From NCBI GenBank assembly GCA_965200005.1, contig OZ241331.1:2480001-2544000 (forward strand): 64,000 nt of DNA. The letters are read 5' to 3'. The position numbers and the translations under genes are program-made. Of the stretch, positions 1-8,943 are shown piece after piece; the stretch's first letter is position 1; every line of letters begins with the position of its first letter. Source of the DNA: Aldehydirespirator sp965200005 (lineage in GTDB: Bacteria; Actinomycetota; Acidimicrobiia; Acidimicrobiales; Aldehydirespiratoraceae). The notes under the pieces were generated by a model that was not told the origin of the DNA, searched no databases, and was given only the letters and a program-made list of their open reading frames with translations.

Positions 1-732
1 ACACCGTTTCGGTCTGACGCAATCGCGGGCGCTGATGTAATCGTGTTACGAGAGATGTGTGGGGGTGTGATGTTCTGTGAGCCCCGAGGGATCAGCAGGA
101 ACGGCGCTGTTCGCATCGGAACCGACACCGCTGCCTATGACGAAAATGAGATAGCCCGCCACGCTCGTGCCGGCTTCTTGCTCGCTCGTAAGCGCCGTGG
201 CAAGGTCACGTCAGTGGACAAGGCAAACGTGATGGAATCCGGCGTGCTCTGGCGTGAAGTCGTCACCGAGGTAGCGGCCGAGTTCCTGGATGTGGAACTT
301 GAGCACCTCTACGCAGACAACTGCTCGTATCAGCTGGCGATCAACCCTCGACGGTTTGATGTCATCGTCACTGACAACCTGTTTGGTGACATCCTCTCGG
401 ATCAAGCGGGTGCTCTTTGCGGTTCTCTTGCGATGCTGCCATCGGCTTGCCTGCCAGGTCTCGACGCTGGAGCGGGCCCTGGCATCTACGAACCTGTTCA
501 CGGTTCGGCACCCGACATAGCGGGGCTAGGCATCGCAAACCCGATCGGGATGATCCTTAGTGTGGCACTGCTTCTGCGCTACGGGCTGGCTCGTGACGAC
601 CTCGCAACCCAACTAGAGATGGCATGTGCTAGGGCCACGGTGGAGACCCGCACTCCTGATCTTGGAGGAACAGCTTCAACGGAGCAGATGACCGACTCCG
701 TACTGGAGCAGCTTGATGTGTGCGCAGCATGA
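1..732 (+). CDS. LeuB-type NAD-dependent hydroxyacid dehydrogenase, 5'-truncated by window edge
   Basis: The frame is open to base 1, so the N-terminus lies outside the window; 243 residues remain. The translation matches the 3-isopropylmalate/isocitrate/tartrate dehydrogenase fold: a metal/substrate loop (NLFGDILSDQAGAL), the cofactor-binding segment EPVHGSAPDIAG, and a conserved REMCGGV stretch near the edge where LeuB proteins carry RELTGG. The family oxidatively decarboxylates 2-hydroxy-3-alkyl acids with NAD. The stop overlaps the ATG of the next gene (ATGA at 729-732), so it heads or sits within the operon that runs to about 6.0 kb. No other leucine gene is visible, so a catabolic role (malate- or tartrate-like substrate) is as likely as leucine synthesis. 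The family call is firm; the substrate is not. Confidence 0.85.
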   Translation, partial: TPFRSDAIAGADVIVLREMCGGVMFCEPRGISRNGAVRIGTDTAAYDENEIARHARAGFLLARKRRGKVTSVDKANVMESGVLWREVVTEVAAEFLDVELEHLYADNCSYQLAINPRRFDVIVTDNLFGDILSDQAGALCGSLAMLPSACLPGLDAGAGPGIYEPVHGSAPDIAGLGIANPIGMILSVALLLRYGLARDDLATQLEMACARATVETRTPDLGGTASTEQMTDSVLEQLDVCAA

Positions 733-1922
733 GTGCGATGTACGCCACCTATTCGACTTATTCGACACTTGCCTCTGCCAACTGTGATGACTCGGGTCTC
801 GAGGTCACATGGCAAGACGGGGCCTCGGACCGCTGGCCCTACATCTGGTTGCGTCACGCCTGCAGCTGTGACGGGTGTGGCACCTCCCTGAAAGGCGTGC
901 GCCCCCGCTTTGCGGATCGACCCGGCCACACAGCAAGCACTCCGGCAGTGCGGATCAGCAACGGTCAACTACACATCGACTGGGGTGGCTCGCACAGATC
1001 AACCTTTGAGGGTGACTGGCTGCGGGCGCACCGGTTGTCTGACGAAGCAAGATCACAACGCAGAACCCGACCGGAGTTGTGGTCAGGTGATTTGGATTTG
1101 CCTGAGCCGCTGCAATGGCCCGACGTAAGCCATGACGCGGCAATGCGTCTTGATCTGTTGTTGCAAGTTCGAGACCGGGGCTTCGCTCTCATCTCAGGAG
1201 TTCCGACGGACACCAGCAAGATTGACTCCATCGCGGCCCTGATTGGCCCACGCCGCCGGACGAACTACAACCGAGGCATTTACGAACTCAGAGCCAAGCG
1301 CAAGCCCGAGATCACCGGTGACATGGCAGTACCGCTCGACCCACACACAGATGAGATGTACCGCTCAGAGCCACCAGCCATCACACTGTTTCAGATCATC
1401 AAAGCAGCTGCGAGCGGTGGCCACTCGACGTTGATTGATGGTCTCCAGCTAGCGGCACGGCTCCAGGCTGAGGCACCCGAAGCGTTTGAGACGCTGACAT
1501 CGTTACCGGCACGGTTTCACCGGGAACTAGATGATGGGCACATCTTTGAGATGCAGGCACCGATCCTGGCGACGGGTCGCTGGGGCGAGGTAACAGGCAT
1601 CCGCTTCAACGATCGTTGCATGGCTCCTGTCGACGCGACGTTTGATGACGTGATCCGCTTCTATGACGCTGTTGAAGTGTGGTTCTCGATGATTACTTCA
1701 GGCCGTGACACACTTGAGATTCCATTGGAGTCGGGTGAAATGCTGGTGTTCAACAACCAGCGAGTGCTGCACGGGCGCACAGCATTTGATGCCGAGTCGG
1801 GCCGACACGTACGGAGCTTCCACGTAGAACTCGACGAGTTCCATTCGACGCTGCGAGCATGTCTGCGCAAGATGGGCGATCCTGATGAGTGGATGATCCT
1901 CGGCGCTATGGCACGCCCATGA
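729..1922 (+). CDS. Gamma-butyrobetaine hydroxylase-like Fe(II)/2-oxoglutarate dioxygenase
   Basis: This is a 397-residue TauD-fold oxygenase with the extra N-terminal zinc domain typical of gamma-butyrobetaine and trimethyllysine hydroxylases: WLRHACSCDGCG gives Cys45, Cys47 and Cys50, where the family has WLRDNCxCxxC. The iron triad is visible as His206-Thr-Asp208 and distal His348 (RVLHGR). The family hydroxylates betaine-type substrates (gamma-butyrobetaine to carnitine) using O2 and 2-oxoglutarate. I chose ATG 729 because it forms an ATGA overlap with the upstream stop; an in-frame GTG at 720 is possible. The gene overlaps the next one by ATGA at 1919-1922, so translational coupling is likely. 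The exact substrate is inferred and could be another quaternary amine or a sulfonate. Confidence 0.85.
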   Translation: MSAMYATYSTYSTLASANCDDSGLEVTWQDGASDRWPYIWLRHACSCDGCGTSLKGVRPRFADRPGHTASTPAVRISNGQLHIDWGGSHRSTFEGDWLRAHRLSDEARSQRRTRPELWSGDLDLPEPLQWPDVSHDAAMRLDLLLQVRDRGFALISGVPTDTSKIDSIAALIGPRRRTNYNRGIYELRAKRKPEITGDMAVPLDPHTDEMYRSEPPAITLFQIIKAAASGGHSTLIDGLQLAARLQAEAPEAFETLTSLPARFHRELDDGHIFEMQAPILATGRWGEVTGIRFNDRCMAPVDATFDDVIRFYDAVEVWFSMITSGRDTLEIPLESGEMLVFNNQRVLHGRTAFDAESGRHVRSFHVELDEFHSTLRACLRKMGDPDEWMILGAMARP

Positions 1923-3550
1923 CTTCTGACCCCGATATACGCAGTATCTCGTGTGGTCAAGCCACCATGGAGTTGCTGGCCACCTACGGCGTCGACACCG
2001 TGTTTGGCATTCCTGGCGTGCACACGCTTGAGTTCTGTCGGGGTTTGGAGGGCAGCACGATCCGGCATGTGCAAGCTCGCAATGAGCAGGGCGCAGGTTT
2101 CATGGCTGACGGCTACGCCCGCACTACGGGACGTGTCGGAGTTGCCTTGGTTATCTCGGGTCCGGGCGTGACCAACGCCTTAACCGCCATCGGCCAGTCG
2201 TGGGCCGACTCGATCCCGGTGTTGTTGCTTTCCTCTGAGACCCACAGCCGCACCCACGCCAAGGGCTGGGGCGCGTTACACGAGATCCCCGATCAACGTG
2301 CCGTCACCGCGCAACTGACTGCGCTGTCGCTTAGGGCCCGAAGCGCTGACGATGTTCCCGAAATGATGGGTCAGGCATTTGCCGTATTCGCGTCCCAGCG
2401 ACCCCGGCCAGTGCATCTGTCGATACCTGTGGATGTGCTCGCAGAGCCAGTTGCGGCGGGTAGCGCTAGCTGGCATCGACGTGTGCTGCCGAGCCGTCCC
2501 CATCCGGATGCAGCCTCAATTGCTCAGGCAGCCGAAATGTTGGGTCGTGCGAAGCGTCCGCTGGTCATGGTGGGTGGTGGAGCCGTTGATGCTGCACCGT
2601 CGATCAGGCGGCTCGTTGAAGGGCTTGACGCGCCGGTTGTCTCGAGTACGGCTGGCAAGGGCATCGTCGCTGACGATCACCCGTTGAGCCTGAGTGCTTC
2701 GACCGTGCGACCTGAGGTTCAACGATGGTTGGCTAGGGCCGATGTAATCCTTGCGGTCGGCACTGAACTCGCCGAGACCGACAGCTTTGTAGACGCCCTT
2801 GACCTACCGGGTGAGATCATCCGCATAGATCTAGATCCACACAAGCTCAACGATCAGTATCCATGCACGCTCGGGATCGTGGCAGACGCAGCTGTTGCTG
2901 TGGAGATGATCGTTGCAGCTGGTGGCTTCAAGTCCGACCCGCAGCTGCGACTTGAGCGACAGGCCGAAGTTGCGGAGTTGCGGACAAGTTGGATGGCAAG
3001 CCTTACCCCTTCGGAATCCAAACACGCCGTTGTGTTAGCGGCCCTTGATCAGGAACTCTCAGATGACACCATCTTCATGGGCGACATCTGCCAACTCGTC
3101 TACTCGGGGGCGTTCTTGATGGATAGGCGGGCGCCGCGCACCTGGAGTTACCCGGCCGGCTTTTGCACGCTCGGTTGCGGGCTGCCAAACGCCATTGGTG
3201 CCAAGCTCGCTCAACCCGAAGCTCAGGTGGTGTGTCTGGCAGGTGACGGCGGCGTGATGTTCACGATCGGGGAACTGATCGTCGCGGTAGAGGAAGGGCT
3301 CGGAATCCCGATCGTGATTTGGGACAACGGCGGGCTCAAGCAGATCCAAGACGACATGAAATCCCGTTCAATCGAACTTGTGGGTGTGAGTGGCGCGAAC
3401 CCCGACTTCGTGATGCTCGCACGGTCAATGGGTGCCGATGGATTGTTCGCGGGTTCGTTGCCCGAAGTGGTTGATGCGGTACAGGCGGGATTTGCCAAGA
3501 GCCATCCCACGGTGATCGTGATCGGTGAAGAGGCTGCGTGGCTGAACTGA
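1919..3550 (+). CDS. Thiamine-diphosphate-dependent 2-oxoacid decarboxylase, AruI-like
   Basis: The 543-residue protein has the three-domain acetolactate synthase fold. The N-terminal GIPGVHTLEF motif and RHVQARNEQGAGFMADG with catalytic Glu56 resemble 5-guanidino-2-oxopentanoate decarboxylase (AruI) more than true acetolactate synthase. The ThDP/Mg site is visible as GDGGVMFTIGEL...WDNGG near residue 440. ATG 1919 is preferred because it overlaps the preceding stop; an in-frame ATG at 1889 would add ten residues. It overlaps the following Fe-S gene by 13 bases. The neighbour suggests that electrons from an oxidative decarboxylation could pass to ferredoxin or F420, but that is inference. The family is firm, the substrate unknown. 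Confidence 0.85.
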   Translation: MTSDPDIRSISCGQATMELLATYGVDTVFGIPGVHTLEFCRGLEGSTIRHVQARNEQGAGFMADGYARTTGRVGVALVISGPGVTNALTAIGQSWADSIPVLLLSSETHSRTHAKGWGALHEIPDQRAVTAQLTALSLRARSADDVPEMMGQAFAVFASQRPRPVHLSIPVDVLAEPVAAGSASWHRRVLPSRPHPDAASIAQAAEMLGRAKRPLVMVGGGAVDAAPSIRRLVEGLDAPVVSSTAGKGIVADDHPLSLSASTVRPEVQRWLARADVILAVGTELAETDSFVDALDLPGEIIRIDLDPHKLNDQYPCTLGIVADAAVAVEMIVAAGGFKSDPQLRLERQAEVAELRTSWMASLTPSESKHAVVLAALDQELSDDTIFMGDICQLVYSGAFLMDRRAPRTWSYPAGFCTLGCGLPNAIGAKLAQPEAQVVCLAGDGGVMFTIGELIVAVEEGLGIPIVIWDNGGLKQIQDDMKSRSIELVGVSGANPDFVMLARSMGADGLFAGSLPEVVDAVQAGFAKSHPTVIVIGEEAAWLN

Positions 3551-4815
3551 ACGCCACGGCTGCGACACCAACTGAGCGGCTCTATGCGATCGTGGAGCAG
3601 GGACTCTGCATCGGCTGCGGGCTATGTGAATCTGTCGCTCCCGCTGGTGTCATCAGTGTCCGCAAGACTTCAAGCGGCTTTGAGGCTCCGGTCGTTACCG
3701 GCGATCTCTCACACAAGATCGTCGATCGGATCTATGACATCTGTCCCGGCACCCGAGTCGAGGGGCTGCCAGAGCGGTTACGTGGCCTCGGTGCCCATGT
3801 CGACAATGTCTGGGGGCCGTGGCGTCGCATAGTGCGTGCCTGGGCTACTGACCCAGCGGTTCGCCACCAGGGATCTACGGGTGGTGTGCTCACAGCATTG
3901 GGGCAGTTCTTGGTGGACTCGGGCCGCGTGGCGTTTGTATTGCACGCCAGGGCGTCGGTGAGCGAGCCCACTTTCGGTGCGCCGACTCTTAGTTTCAGCG
4001 CGGCAGAGGTACTTGAAGCCTCCGGTTCTCGCTACGGGCCGACGGCCGTGCTGCGCAAAGTGTCTGATGTCTTGGACCGCGGCGAGCCGTTTGCGTTTGT
4101 TGCTAAACCTTGTGACGTTGCGGCGTTGCGCAACTGGGCACGCCATGACAGCAGGGTTGATGAGCTGGTGAAATACTGGTTAGTGATGGTGTGTGGCGGG
4201 TTCGGCCCACCCGAATTCACGAATTCATTTCTTGCGCGTATCGGGGTGGACCCTTCGGAGTTGACGGCCTTCCGATACCGGGGGTTTGGCTGTCCCGGCC
4301 TGACTCGCGCCGAAACATCTGAGCGGGTTGTGGAACGTCACTATCTCGACTATTGGGGTGATGACGAGACGCAGTGGAGCCTGCACTGGCGTTGCAAGAT
4401 CTGTCCCGATGGGATCGGTGAGGCCGCTGACTTGGCCGCTTCAGACACTTGGCCGGGCGGCTCGCCCACTCGTGAGGAGAGTGCCAACGATCCCGGAACA
4501 AATGCAGTGATCGCACGTACCACTGCTGGGCTTGAGCTTCTTGAGGCCGCCGCCGCGGCCGGTGTGGTCACGATCGAATCCGATATCACGCCCGATGAGA
4601 TGAGCATCTACCAGCCACATCAGATGCGCAAGAAGTACGCAGTCGGTTCGCGGCACGCCGCGTTAGCAGAAGCCGGACGGATCAAACCGTCCACAGCGAG
4701 ACTGCGATTAGATGAGTTAACGAACGAAGTCCCAGCACCCGTGAGAGCAGCTCAGCAGCAAGGCACGCTCAAGCGGATCGCCATCGGAAAAGCCACCCTC
4801 CCAACTCCCGAGTGA
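3538..4815 (+). CDS. FrhB/FdhB-like F420 or ferredoxin oxidoreductase beta subunit (Fe-S flavoprotein)
   Basis: The 425-residue protein is recognisable as a coenzyme F420 hydrogenase/dehydrogenase beta-subunit family member. A ferredoxin-type N-terminal motif, CIGCGLCESVAP, carries three of the four usual Cys; the fourth position is Ala, and a CPG at about residue 65 may supply the last ligand. FrhB-type N and C domains follow, with a second Cys pair in RCKICPDGIGEAADL. Proteins of this family carry FAD and Fe-S clusters and exchange electrons between F420, ferredoxin or organic substrates. The GTG start at 3538 lies inside the TPP-enzyme gene (13-base overlap), which implies co-translation and possibly a complex with it. 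F420 use fits the two LLM oxidoreductases elsewhere in the window. Confidence 0.8.
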   Translation: MAELNATAATPTERLYAIVEQGLCIGCGLCESVAPAGVISVRKTSSGFEAPVVTGDLSHKIVDRIYDICPGTRVEGLPERLRGLGAHVDNVWGPWRRIVRAWATDPAVRHQGSTGGVLTALGQFLVDSGRVAFVLHARASVSEPTFGAPTLSFSAAEVLEASGSRYGPTAVLRKVSDVLDRGEPFAFVAKPCDVAALRNWARHDSRVDELVKYWLVMVCGGFGPPEFTNSFLARIGVDPSELTAFRYRGFGCPGLTRAETSERVVERHYLDYWGDDETQWSLHWRCKICPDGIGEAADLAASDTWPGGSPTREESANDPGTNAVIARTTAGLELLEAAAAAGVVTIESDITPDEMSIYQPHQMRKKYAVGSRHAALAEAGRIKPSTARLRLDELTNEVPAPVRAAQQQGTLKRIAIGKATLPTPE

Positions 4816-4846
4816 ACCTCGGTTTTCCCGAGTAGTTAGCGACGCT

Positions 4847-6034
4847 GTGTTTAAGTCGCAGGTTCTGCCTGTTTCCGACATTGACGTAAGTGCGGTGCGG
4901 CGGTACCGTTTGGATCGGCTGCGTGAGCAGTTGCGGGTTCATGATGTTGCGCTGGCAGTGTTGACCAATCCTGTGAGCTTGCGTTACGGGGTTGACTTTC
5001 ACGAGTACCAGCTATACCAGTCACGTATCCCGACATTCACACTGCTAGTGCCCGTTGAAGGGCCGGTTGTGCTGTTTGGTGCCAGCAATCATGACCTTGA
5101 GGTTGTTGATGAGTATCGCAGGTGCCTGTTGCACAATGTCTTTGATGGCGGTCTCGACTCACAACAAGCCGGTCAGCATCTGGCAACTGCAGTCACTGAG
5201 GCTTTGAGCGACAACGGATTCTCGAGCAACTCAAGGATTGCAGTAGAACGCTTACACACTGGCACGATGGCGGCACTACAAGCACTTGACTCAGTGACAC
5301 TCGTCGATGCAGAACCACTGGTGCAGAGGGCGCGCTGCATCAAATCAACTGAAGAGATTGAGTGCATCCGTCACTCGATAGCGGTAGCAGAACATGCTCT
5401 AGAAGTGATCAGATCACAGATCGAACCCGGGATCACGGAGAACGAACTCTGGGCGACTCTGCATTACATCAACATTGCCAATGATGGTTGCTGGATCGAT
5501 GGACGAATGCTCGCCTCCGGTTATCGCACAAACCCGTGGCTGCAAGAGGCCTCTTCAAAGGTAGTTCGTGACGGTGAACTTGTGGGAGTCGACACAGATA
5601 TGGTCGGCCCCTTCGGCTATTGCGCAGATGTCTCACGTACGTTTCTATGTGGCAACCGGCCAACAGCACAGCAGCGAGATCTTTACGGCCATGCCTATGA
5701 AGAAGTACATACCAACATTGATTTGATCGAACCAGGTATCAGCCTTCGGGAACTGTCACACAAGGCATACAAGCCAAGGGAAGAGTTCGTTGCTCATCGA
5801 TACGTATGTTGCTTTCATGGTGTTGGTTTGTGTGACGAGTATCCGCAAGTCCGCTATCCGATTGACTGGGAGTGGGCCGGTTACGACGGTCTGATTGAAG
5901 AAAACATGGTTCTGTCAGTTGAGAGTTTCACCGGGTCCGAGTACGGGGGCGAAGGTGTCAAACTTGAACAAATGGTTCTGGTCACTGAAACCGGCAGTGA
6001 ATTGCTCACCAATCTAGGATTCGATCTCGTCTAG
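4847..6034 (+). CDS. M24-family metallohydrolase, DddP (DMSP lyase)-like
   Basis: The 395-residue protein has the creatinase/aminopeptidase-P pita-bread fold. Metal ligands read as Asp249, Asp251, Asp261, His324, Glu359 and Glu374. As I recall the published DMSP lyase DddP, it has an Asp-x-Asp pair, a third Asp ten residues later, then His, Glu and Glu at similar spacings; ordinary Xaa-Pro peptidases lack the Asp-x-Asp pair. HGVGLCDEYP and WIDGRMLASGYRTNPW also resemble DddP-type proteins. DddP cleaves dimethylsulfoniopropionate to dimethyl sulfide and acrylate. The GTG start at 4847 lies 31 bases after the FrhB-like stop, so it could be the last gene of the operon. Alternatives are creatinase or a dipeptidase. 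The fold is certain; DMSP activity is a hypothesis. Confidence 0.75.
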   Translation: MFKSQVLPVSDIDVSAVRRYRLDRLREQLRVHDVALAVLTNPVSLRYGVDFHEYQLYQSRIPTFTLLVPVEGPVVLFGASNHDLEVVDEYRRCLLHNVFDGGLDSQQAGQHLATAVTEALSDNGFSSNSRIAVERLHTGTMAALQALDSVTLVDAEPLVQRARCIKSTEEIECIRHSIAVAEHALEVIRSQIEPGITENELWATLHYINIANDGCWIDGRMLASGYRTNPWLQEASSKVVRDGELVGVDTDMVGPFGYCADVSRTFLCGNRPTAQQRDLYGHAYEEVHTNIDLIEPGISLRELSHKAYKPREEFVAHRYVCCFHGVGLCDEYPQVRYPIDWEWAGYDGLIEENMVLSVESFTGSEYGGEGVKLEQMVLVTETGSELLTNLGFDLV

Positions 6035-6616
6035 CGAGACCGCAGAGTGACCCTGCACGGTTCACCAGACCGTGCAACGGCCCCGATCTGATCAAGTCTT
6101 GCCGATGCATGAGCGAAGTGAGGCTCCAGGTCGTAGCTACCAAACAAGACTTCCACGACTCTGGTGATCGCTGCGACCGAAAACGGTCGAGCAGGACATG
6201 AGTGTGGGCCATGACCGAACGTTGTCACCAAGACTGCATCTAGCTCAAGGCTTTCGCTGCCTGCCCAACTTGCTAACCCCAATCGATGTCCCAAGAGGCG
6301 GGCAAAGTCAAATAGCTCAAGTTCGACACCATCACCGAGTTCGCCCATCTGCACCGAGATTGCCAACGCGAGAGCCTCAAAGTAACTGGACACATCGGCT
6401 CGCCCGAACAGCTCATGGGGCCCAGAACAGGTATCGATCACGGCCGCTATCGACCACGAACGTGTCGCCGCACGCCTCACGTGCTGTACTGATGGTCGCG
6501 ACGGTGTCATCAACCTCGGTATCCCAAGGCATCGCACAGTCGGCAACCGGAGGCATAGGTTCGATCGCAGGCAGCTTGGGTGATCTTGTGGTTGCGCCCC
6601 CGTCTGCGGCACTCAC
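6031..6616 (-). pseudogene. Cytochrome P450 remnant with frameshift and internal deletions
   Basis: Two minus-strand frames together read as a shrunken P450. One frame starts at GTG 6616 with a P450-like N-terminus (ACGDTFVVDSGRDRYLF) and stops at 6413. The other continues with ELFGRADVSSYFEALALA, then GHRLGLASWAG, then jumps straight to the haem-ligand loop FGHGPHSCPA, where Cys is the haem thiolate. A complete P450 has about 400 residues; here only about 190 remain, so blocks are missing before ELFGR and between SWAG and the haem loop, in addition to a one-base frameshift near 6413-6425. It converges with the M24 gene, overlapping by four bases. It cannot be functional as drawn. Confidence 0.7.
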
Positions 6617-6678
6617 GTCGGCATCCTAAACCGCTGAGTAACGGGCATCTTTGTGAGCATGACTCCTAGAGTTCTGCC

Positions 6679-7053
6679 ATGGCAATCGTGAATCGAATCG
6701 ACCACTTCAACATTCAAACCAGTCGCCCCGAGGAGACCATTGAGTTCTACTCTGATGTCCTCGGACTCAAGAATCGCCCAGAACTGCGTCCCGATTTCGG
6801 AATACCTGGCGCCTGGCTGTTCAGTGGGGAACATGCGCTAGTTCATGTGATCTATCGCGAAAGCGATCCAGGAGCCATGAGCGGTGCCGTAGATCATGTC
6901 GCATTCTCTTGTGTGGATCTCGACGAAGTTTGTGATCGACTTGAGCGTCGCGGGACGGATTACCGGATTTCGGAGCGCAATGATCTCGGGTTGCGTCAAG
7001 TGTTTGTGAGAGATCCGAACGGGGTTTTGCTAGAGATCACCAACCGGACCTGA
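6679..7053 (+). CDS. VOC (glyoxalase/bleomycin-resistance) superfamily protein
   Basis: The 124-residue single-domain protein starts with VNRIDHFNIQTSRPEETIEFYSDVLG (positions 4 onward) and ends with VRDPNGVLLEI, the two hallmark edges of the vicinal oxygen chelate fold. Metal ligands are plausibly His9, His61 or a nearby residue, and the Glu of LLEI. Members include glyoxalase I, extradiol dioxygenases and fosfomycin resistance proteins. Its TGA overlaps the ATG of the alkylsulfatase gene (TGATG at 7051-7055), so the two are translationally coupled and it may act on the same substrate. The reaction is not predictable from sequence. Confidence 0.85.
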   Translation: MAIVNRIDHFNIQTSRPEETIEFYSDVLGLKNRPELRPDFGIPGAWLFSGEHALVHVIYRESDPGAMSGAVDHVAFSCVDLDEVCDRLERRGTDYRISERNDLGLRQVFVRDPNGVLLEITNRT

Positions 7054-8930
7054 TGGAATCTCACGGTCCGGTTGGGAGTCAACCACCCACACCTTTGACC
7101 GTTGCAGCCAACAGCGCTGCCACGATCTCGTTTGACGATGCCGGTGACTTCGAGCGGGCGTCTCGAGGTTTGATTGCACAGCTGGACGGCGGCCGGGTCA
7201 CGGTTGGTGATCATGTCGTGTTTGATGTTGCTAACCATGCTTTCGTAAACGAAAGCAAGCAGGCTCCACCCAGCGTGCATCCGGGCTTGTGGCGTCAAGC
7301 CCGGGTAAACACCCTGCATGGCTTGTTCGAGGTAACCGAAGGTGTATGGCAGGTACGCGGTTATGACCTAGCCAATATCACTTTCATGGCCGGCAACGAT
7401 GGTTGGCTGATAATCGACCCGCTAACCAATGCACCAGCCGCCGCGGCGGCTTTGAAGTTGGCCAATGACACGCTTGGCGAGCGTCCAGTGACATCAATCA
7501 TCTACACCCACTCTCATGTGGATCACTTCGGAGGAGTACTCGGCGTCACAAGTCACGAAGCCGTTGCGCGAGGCGATGTGCAGATCGTTGCACCCGAGGG
7601 CTTCGTTGAAGAAGTAATCAGCGAGTTCGTGATTGCCGGGCCGATCATGGCACGCCGCGCTGGTTACCAGTTTGGGCCCCTGCTTGAACCCGGGCCGCAG
7701 GGTCATGTCGACAATGGTCTCGGTTCAGCGTTCGGGCTCGCTGGTTCGGATCTCGTTGCGCCGACCATTTCGATCACTGAGACAGGTCAAGAACTGACCC
7801 TTAGTGGTGTGCCAATCGTGTTCCAGTTAACACCCGATGCCGAAGCTCCCGTGGAGATGAACTTCTACTTCCCCACTAAGCGGTTGTTGTGCATGGCGGA
7901 AAACTGCACCCACACGATGCACAACCTTTATCCGATCCGTGGGGCTCAAGTTCGTAACGCGCTGGCGTGGAGCAAGTACATCCAGGAAGCCATAGAACTG
8001 TGGGCGTCGGAGTCCGATGTCATGTTTGCCAGCCACCACTGGCCACGCTTTGGAACCGACGACATCAGGGCTTTTCTGGTGATGCAACGAGACGTCTACC
8101 GGTGGTTACACGACCAGACGATGCGTCTCGCAAATCTGGGATATGTCCCTACCGAGATCGCTGAACAGCTTGAGTTACCGGCCGAGTTCGATCAGTCACA
8201 TGTGCGTGGCTACTACGGGACTGTCTCACACAACAGCCGATCCATCTACAACCGTTACCTGGGATGGTATGACGGCAATCCTGCAAACCTTGATCCTCTA
8301 CCACCAGTTGAGTCTGGATGTCGTTATGTCGAGTTCATGGGCGGAGCAGAGCGGGTTCTGAAGATGGCTCGTAACAGTTTCGATCGAGGTGAATATCGCT
8401 GGGTAGCCCAGGTGGTCAACCATGTCGTGTTCGCGGATCCCACAAACCAGCAGGCCAGAGACCTGCAGGCTGCTGCTCTAGAACAGCTCGGTTACCAGTC
8501 CGAGTCAGGCAGTTGGCGCAATGCCTACTTGATGGGTGCAAAAGAGTTGCGTGAGGGCACACCCGATTGGGGACGGATCCCGACGCGTGACATGAGTAAC
8601 GCGATGCGCGCTGAACATCTCTTTGATGTGATCGGTATTCGTTTTGATCCTGCCGTGTTCGACTCTGGGCCACTCACGATCAACTTTTGTTTCGTGGACC
8701 TTGATGAGGATCATGTCTTCGGGGTTGGACGAAGTGCGGTTCATCACCGTCCGGGTGTGGTTGATCCCAATGCAATAGCCACCGTTCGCACCGATCGGCA
8801 GACTGTCGTAGCCGCTTTGAGTGATCCTGCTGCCATCGGTATCGCTCGGATCGATGGTGATAGCGATGTCGTGGTTGCGCTGTTTGAGAGCCTCACTGAG
8901 TTCAGGTCACAGGCGATTATCGAGCCGTAG
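7053..8930 (+). CDS. Metallo-beta-lactamase-fold alkylsulfatase (SdsA-like) with C-terminal SCP-2-like domain
   Basis: The 625-residue protein carries the MBL zinc motif HSHVDH at residues 153-158. The characteristic alkylsulfatase stretch follows: NFYFPTKRLLCMAENCTHTMHNLYP, then SHHWPRFG, then a dimerisation helical region. The C-terminal 110 residues resemble the SCP-2/sterol-carrier domain of SdsA-type enzymes. The family hydrolyses primary or secondary alkyl sulfates (SDS-like) to alcohol and sulfate. No clear signal peptide is present: the N-terminus is hydrophilic for about 90 residues. It is coupled to the VOC gene. A second sulfatase of a different fold lies at 38.2-40.5 kb, so sulfate-ester use is a theme here. 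Confidence 0.9.
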   Translation: MESHGPVGSQPPTPLTVAANSAATISFDDAGDFERASRGLIAQLDGGRVTVGDHVVFDVANHAFVNESKQAPPSVHPGLWRQARVNTLHGLFEVTEGVWQVRGYDLANITFMAGNDGWLIIDPLTNAPAAAAALKLANDTLGERPVTSIIYTHSHVDHFGGVLGVTSHEAVARGDVQIVAPEGFVEEVISEFVIAGPIMARRAGYQFGPLLEPGPQGHVDNGLGSAFGLAGSDLVAPTISITETGQELTLSGVPIVFQLTPDAEAPVEMNFYFPTKRLLCMAENCTHTMHNLYPIRGAQVRNALAWSKYIQEAIELWASESDVMFASHHWPRFGTDDIRAFLVMQRDVYRWLHDQTMRLANLGYVPTEIAEQLELPAEFDQSHVRGYYGTVSHNSRSIYNRYLGWYDGNPANLDPLPPVESGCRYVEFMGGAERVLKMARNSFDRGEYRWVAQVVNHVVFADPTNQQARDLQAAALEQLGYQSESGSWRNAYLMGAKELREGTPDWGRIPTRDMSNAMRAEHLFDVIGIRFDPAVFDSGPLTINFCFVDLDEDHVFGVGRSAVHHRPGVVDPNAIATVRTDRQTVVAALSDPAAIGIARIDGDSDVVVALFESLTEFRSQAIIEP

Positions 8931-8943
8931 CTAGTTGCGGCTC
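8922..8943. terminator. Hairpin between convergent genes
   Basis: GAGCCG at 8922-8927 pairs with CGGCTC at 8938-8943 around a ten-base loop that includes the alkylsulfatase stop codon. It lies exactly where the alkylsulfatase and the minus-strand aminotransferase-like gene converge. There is no clear U tract, so termination is possible but weakly supported. Confidence 0.35.
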
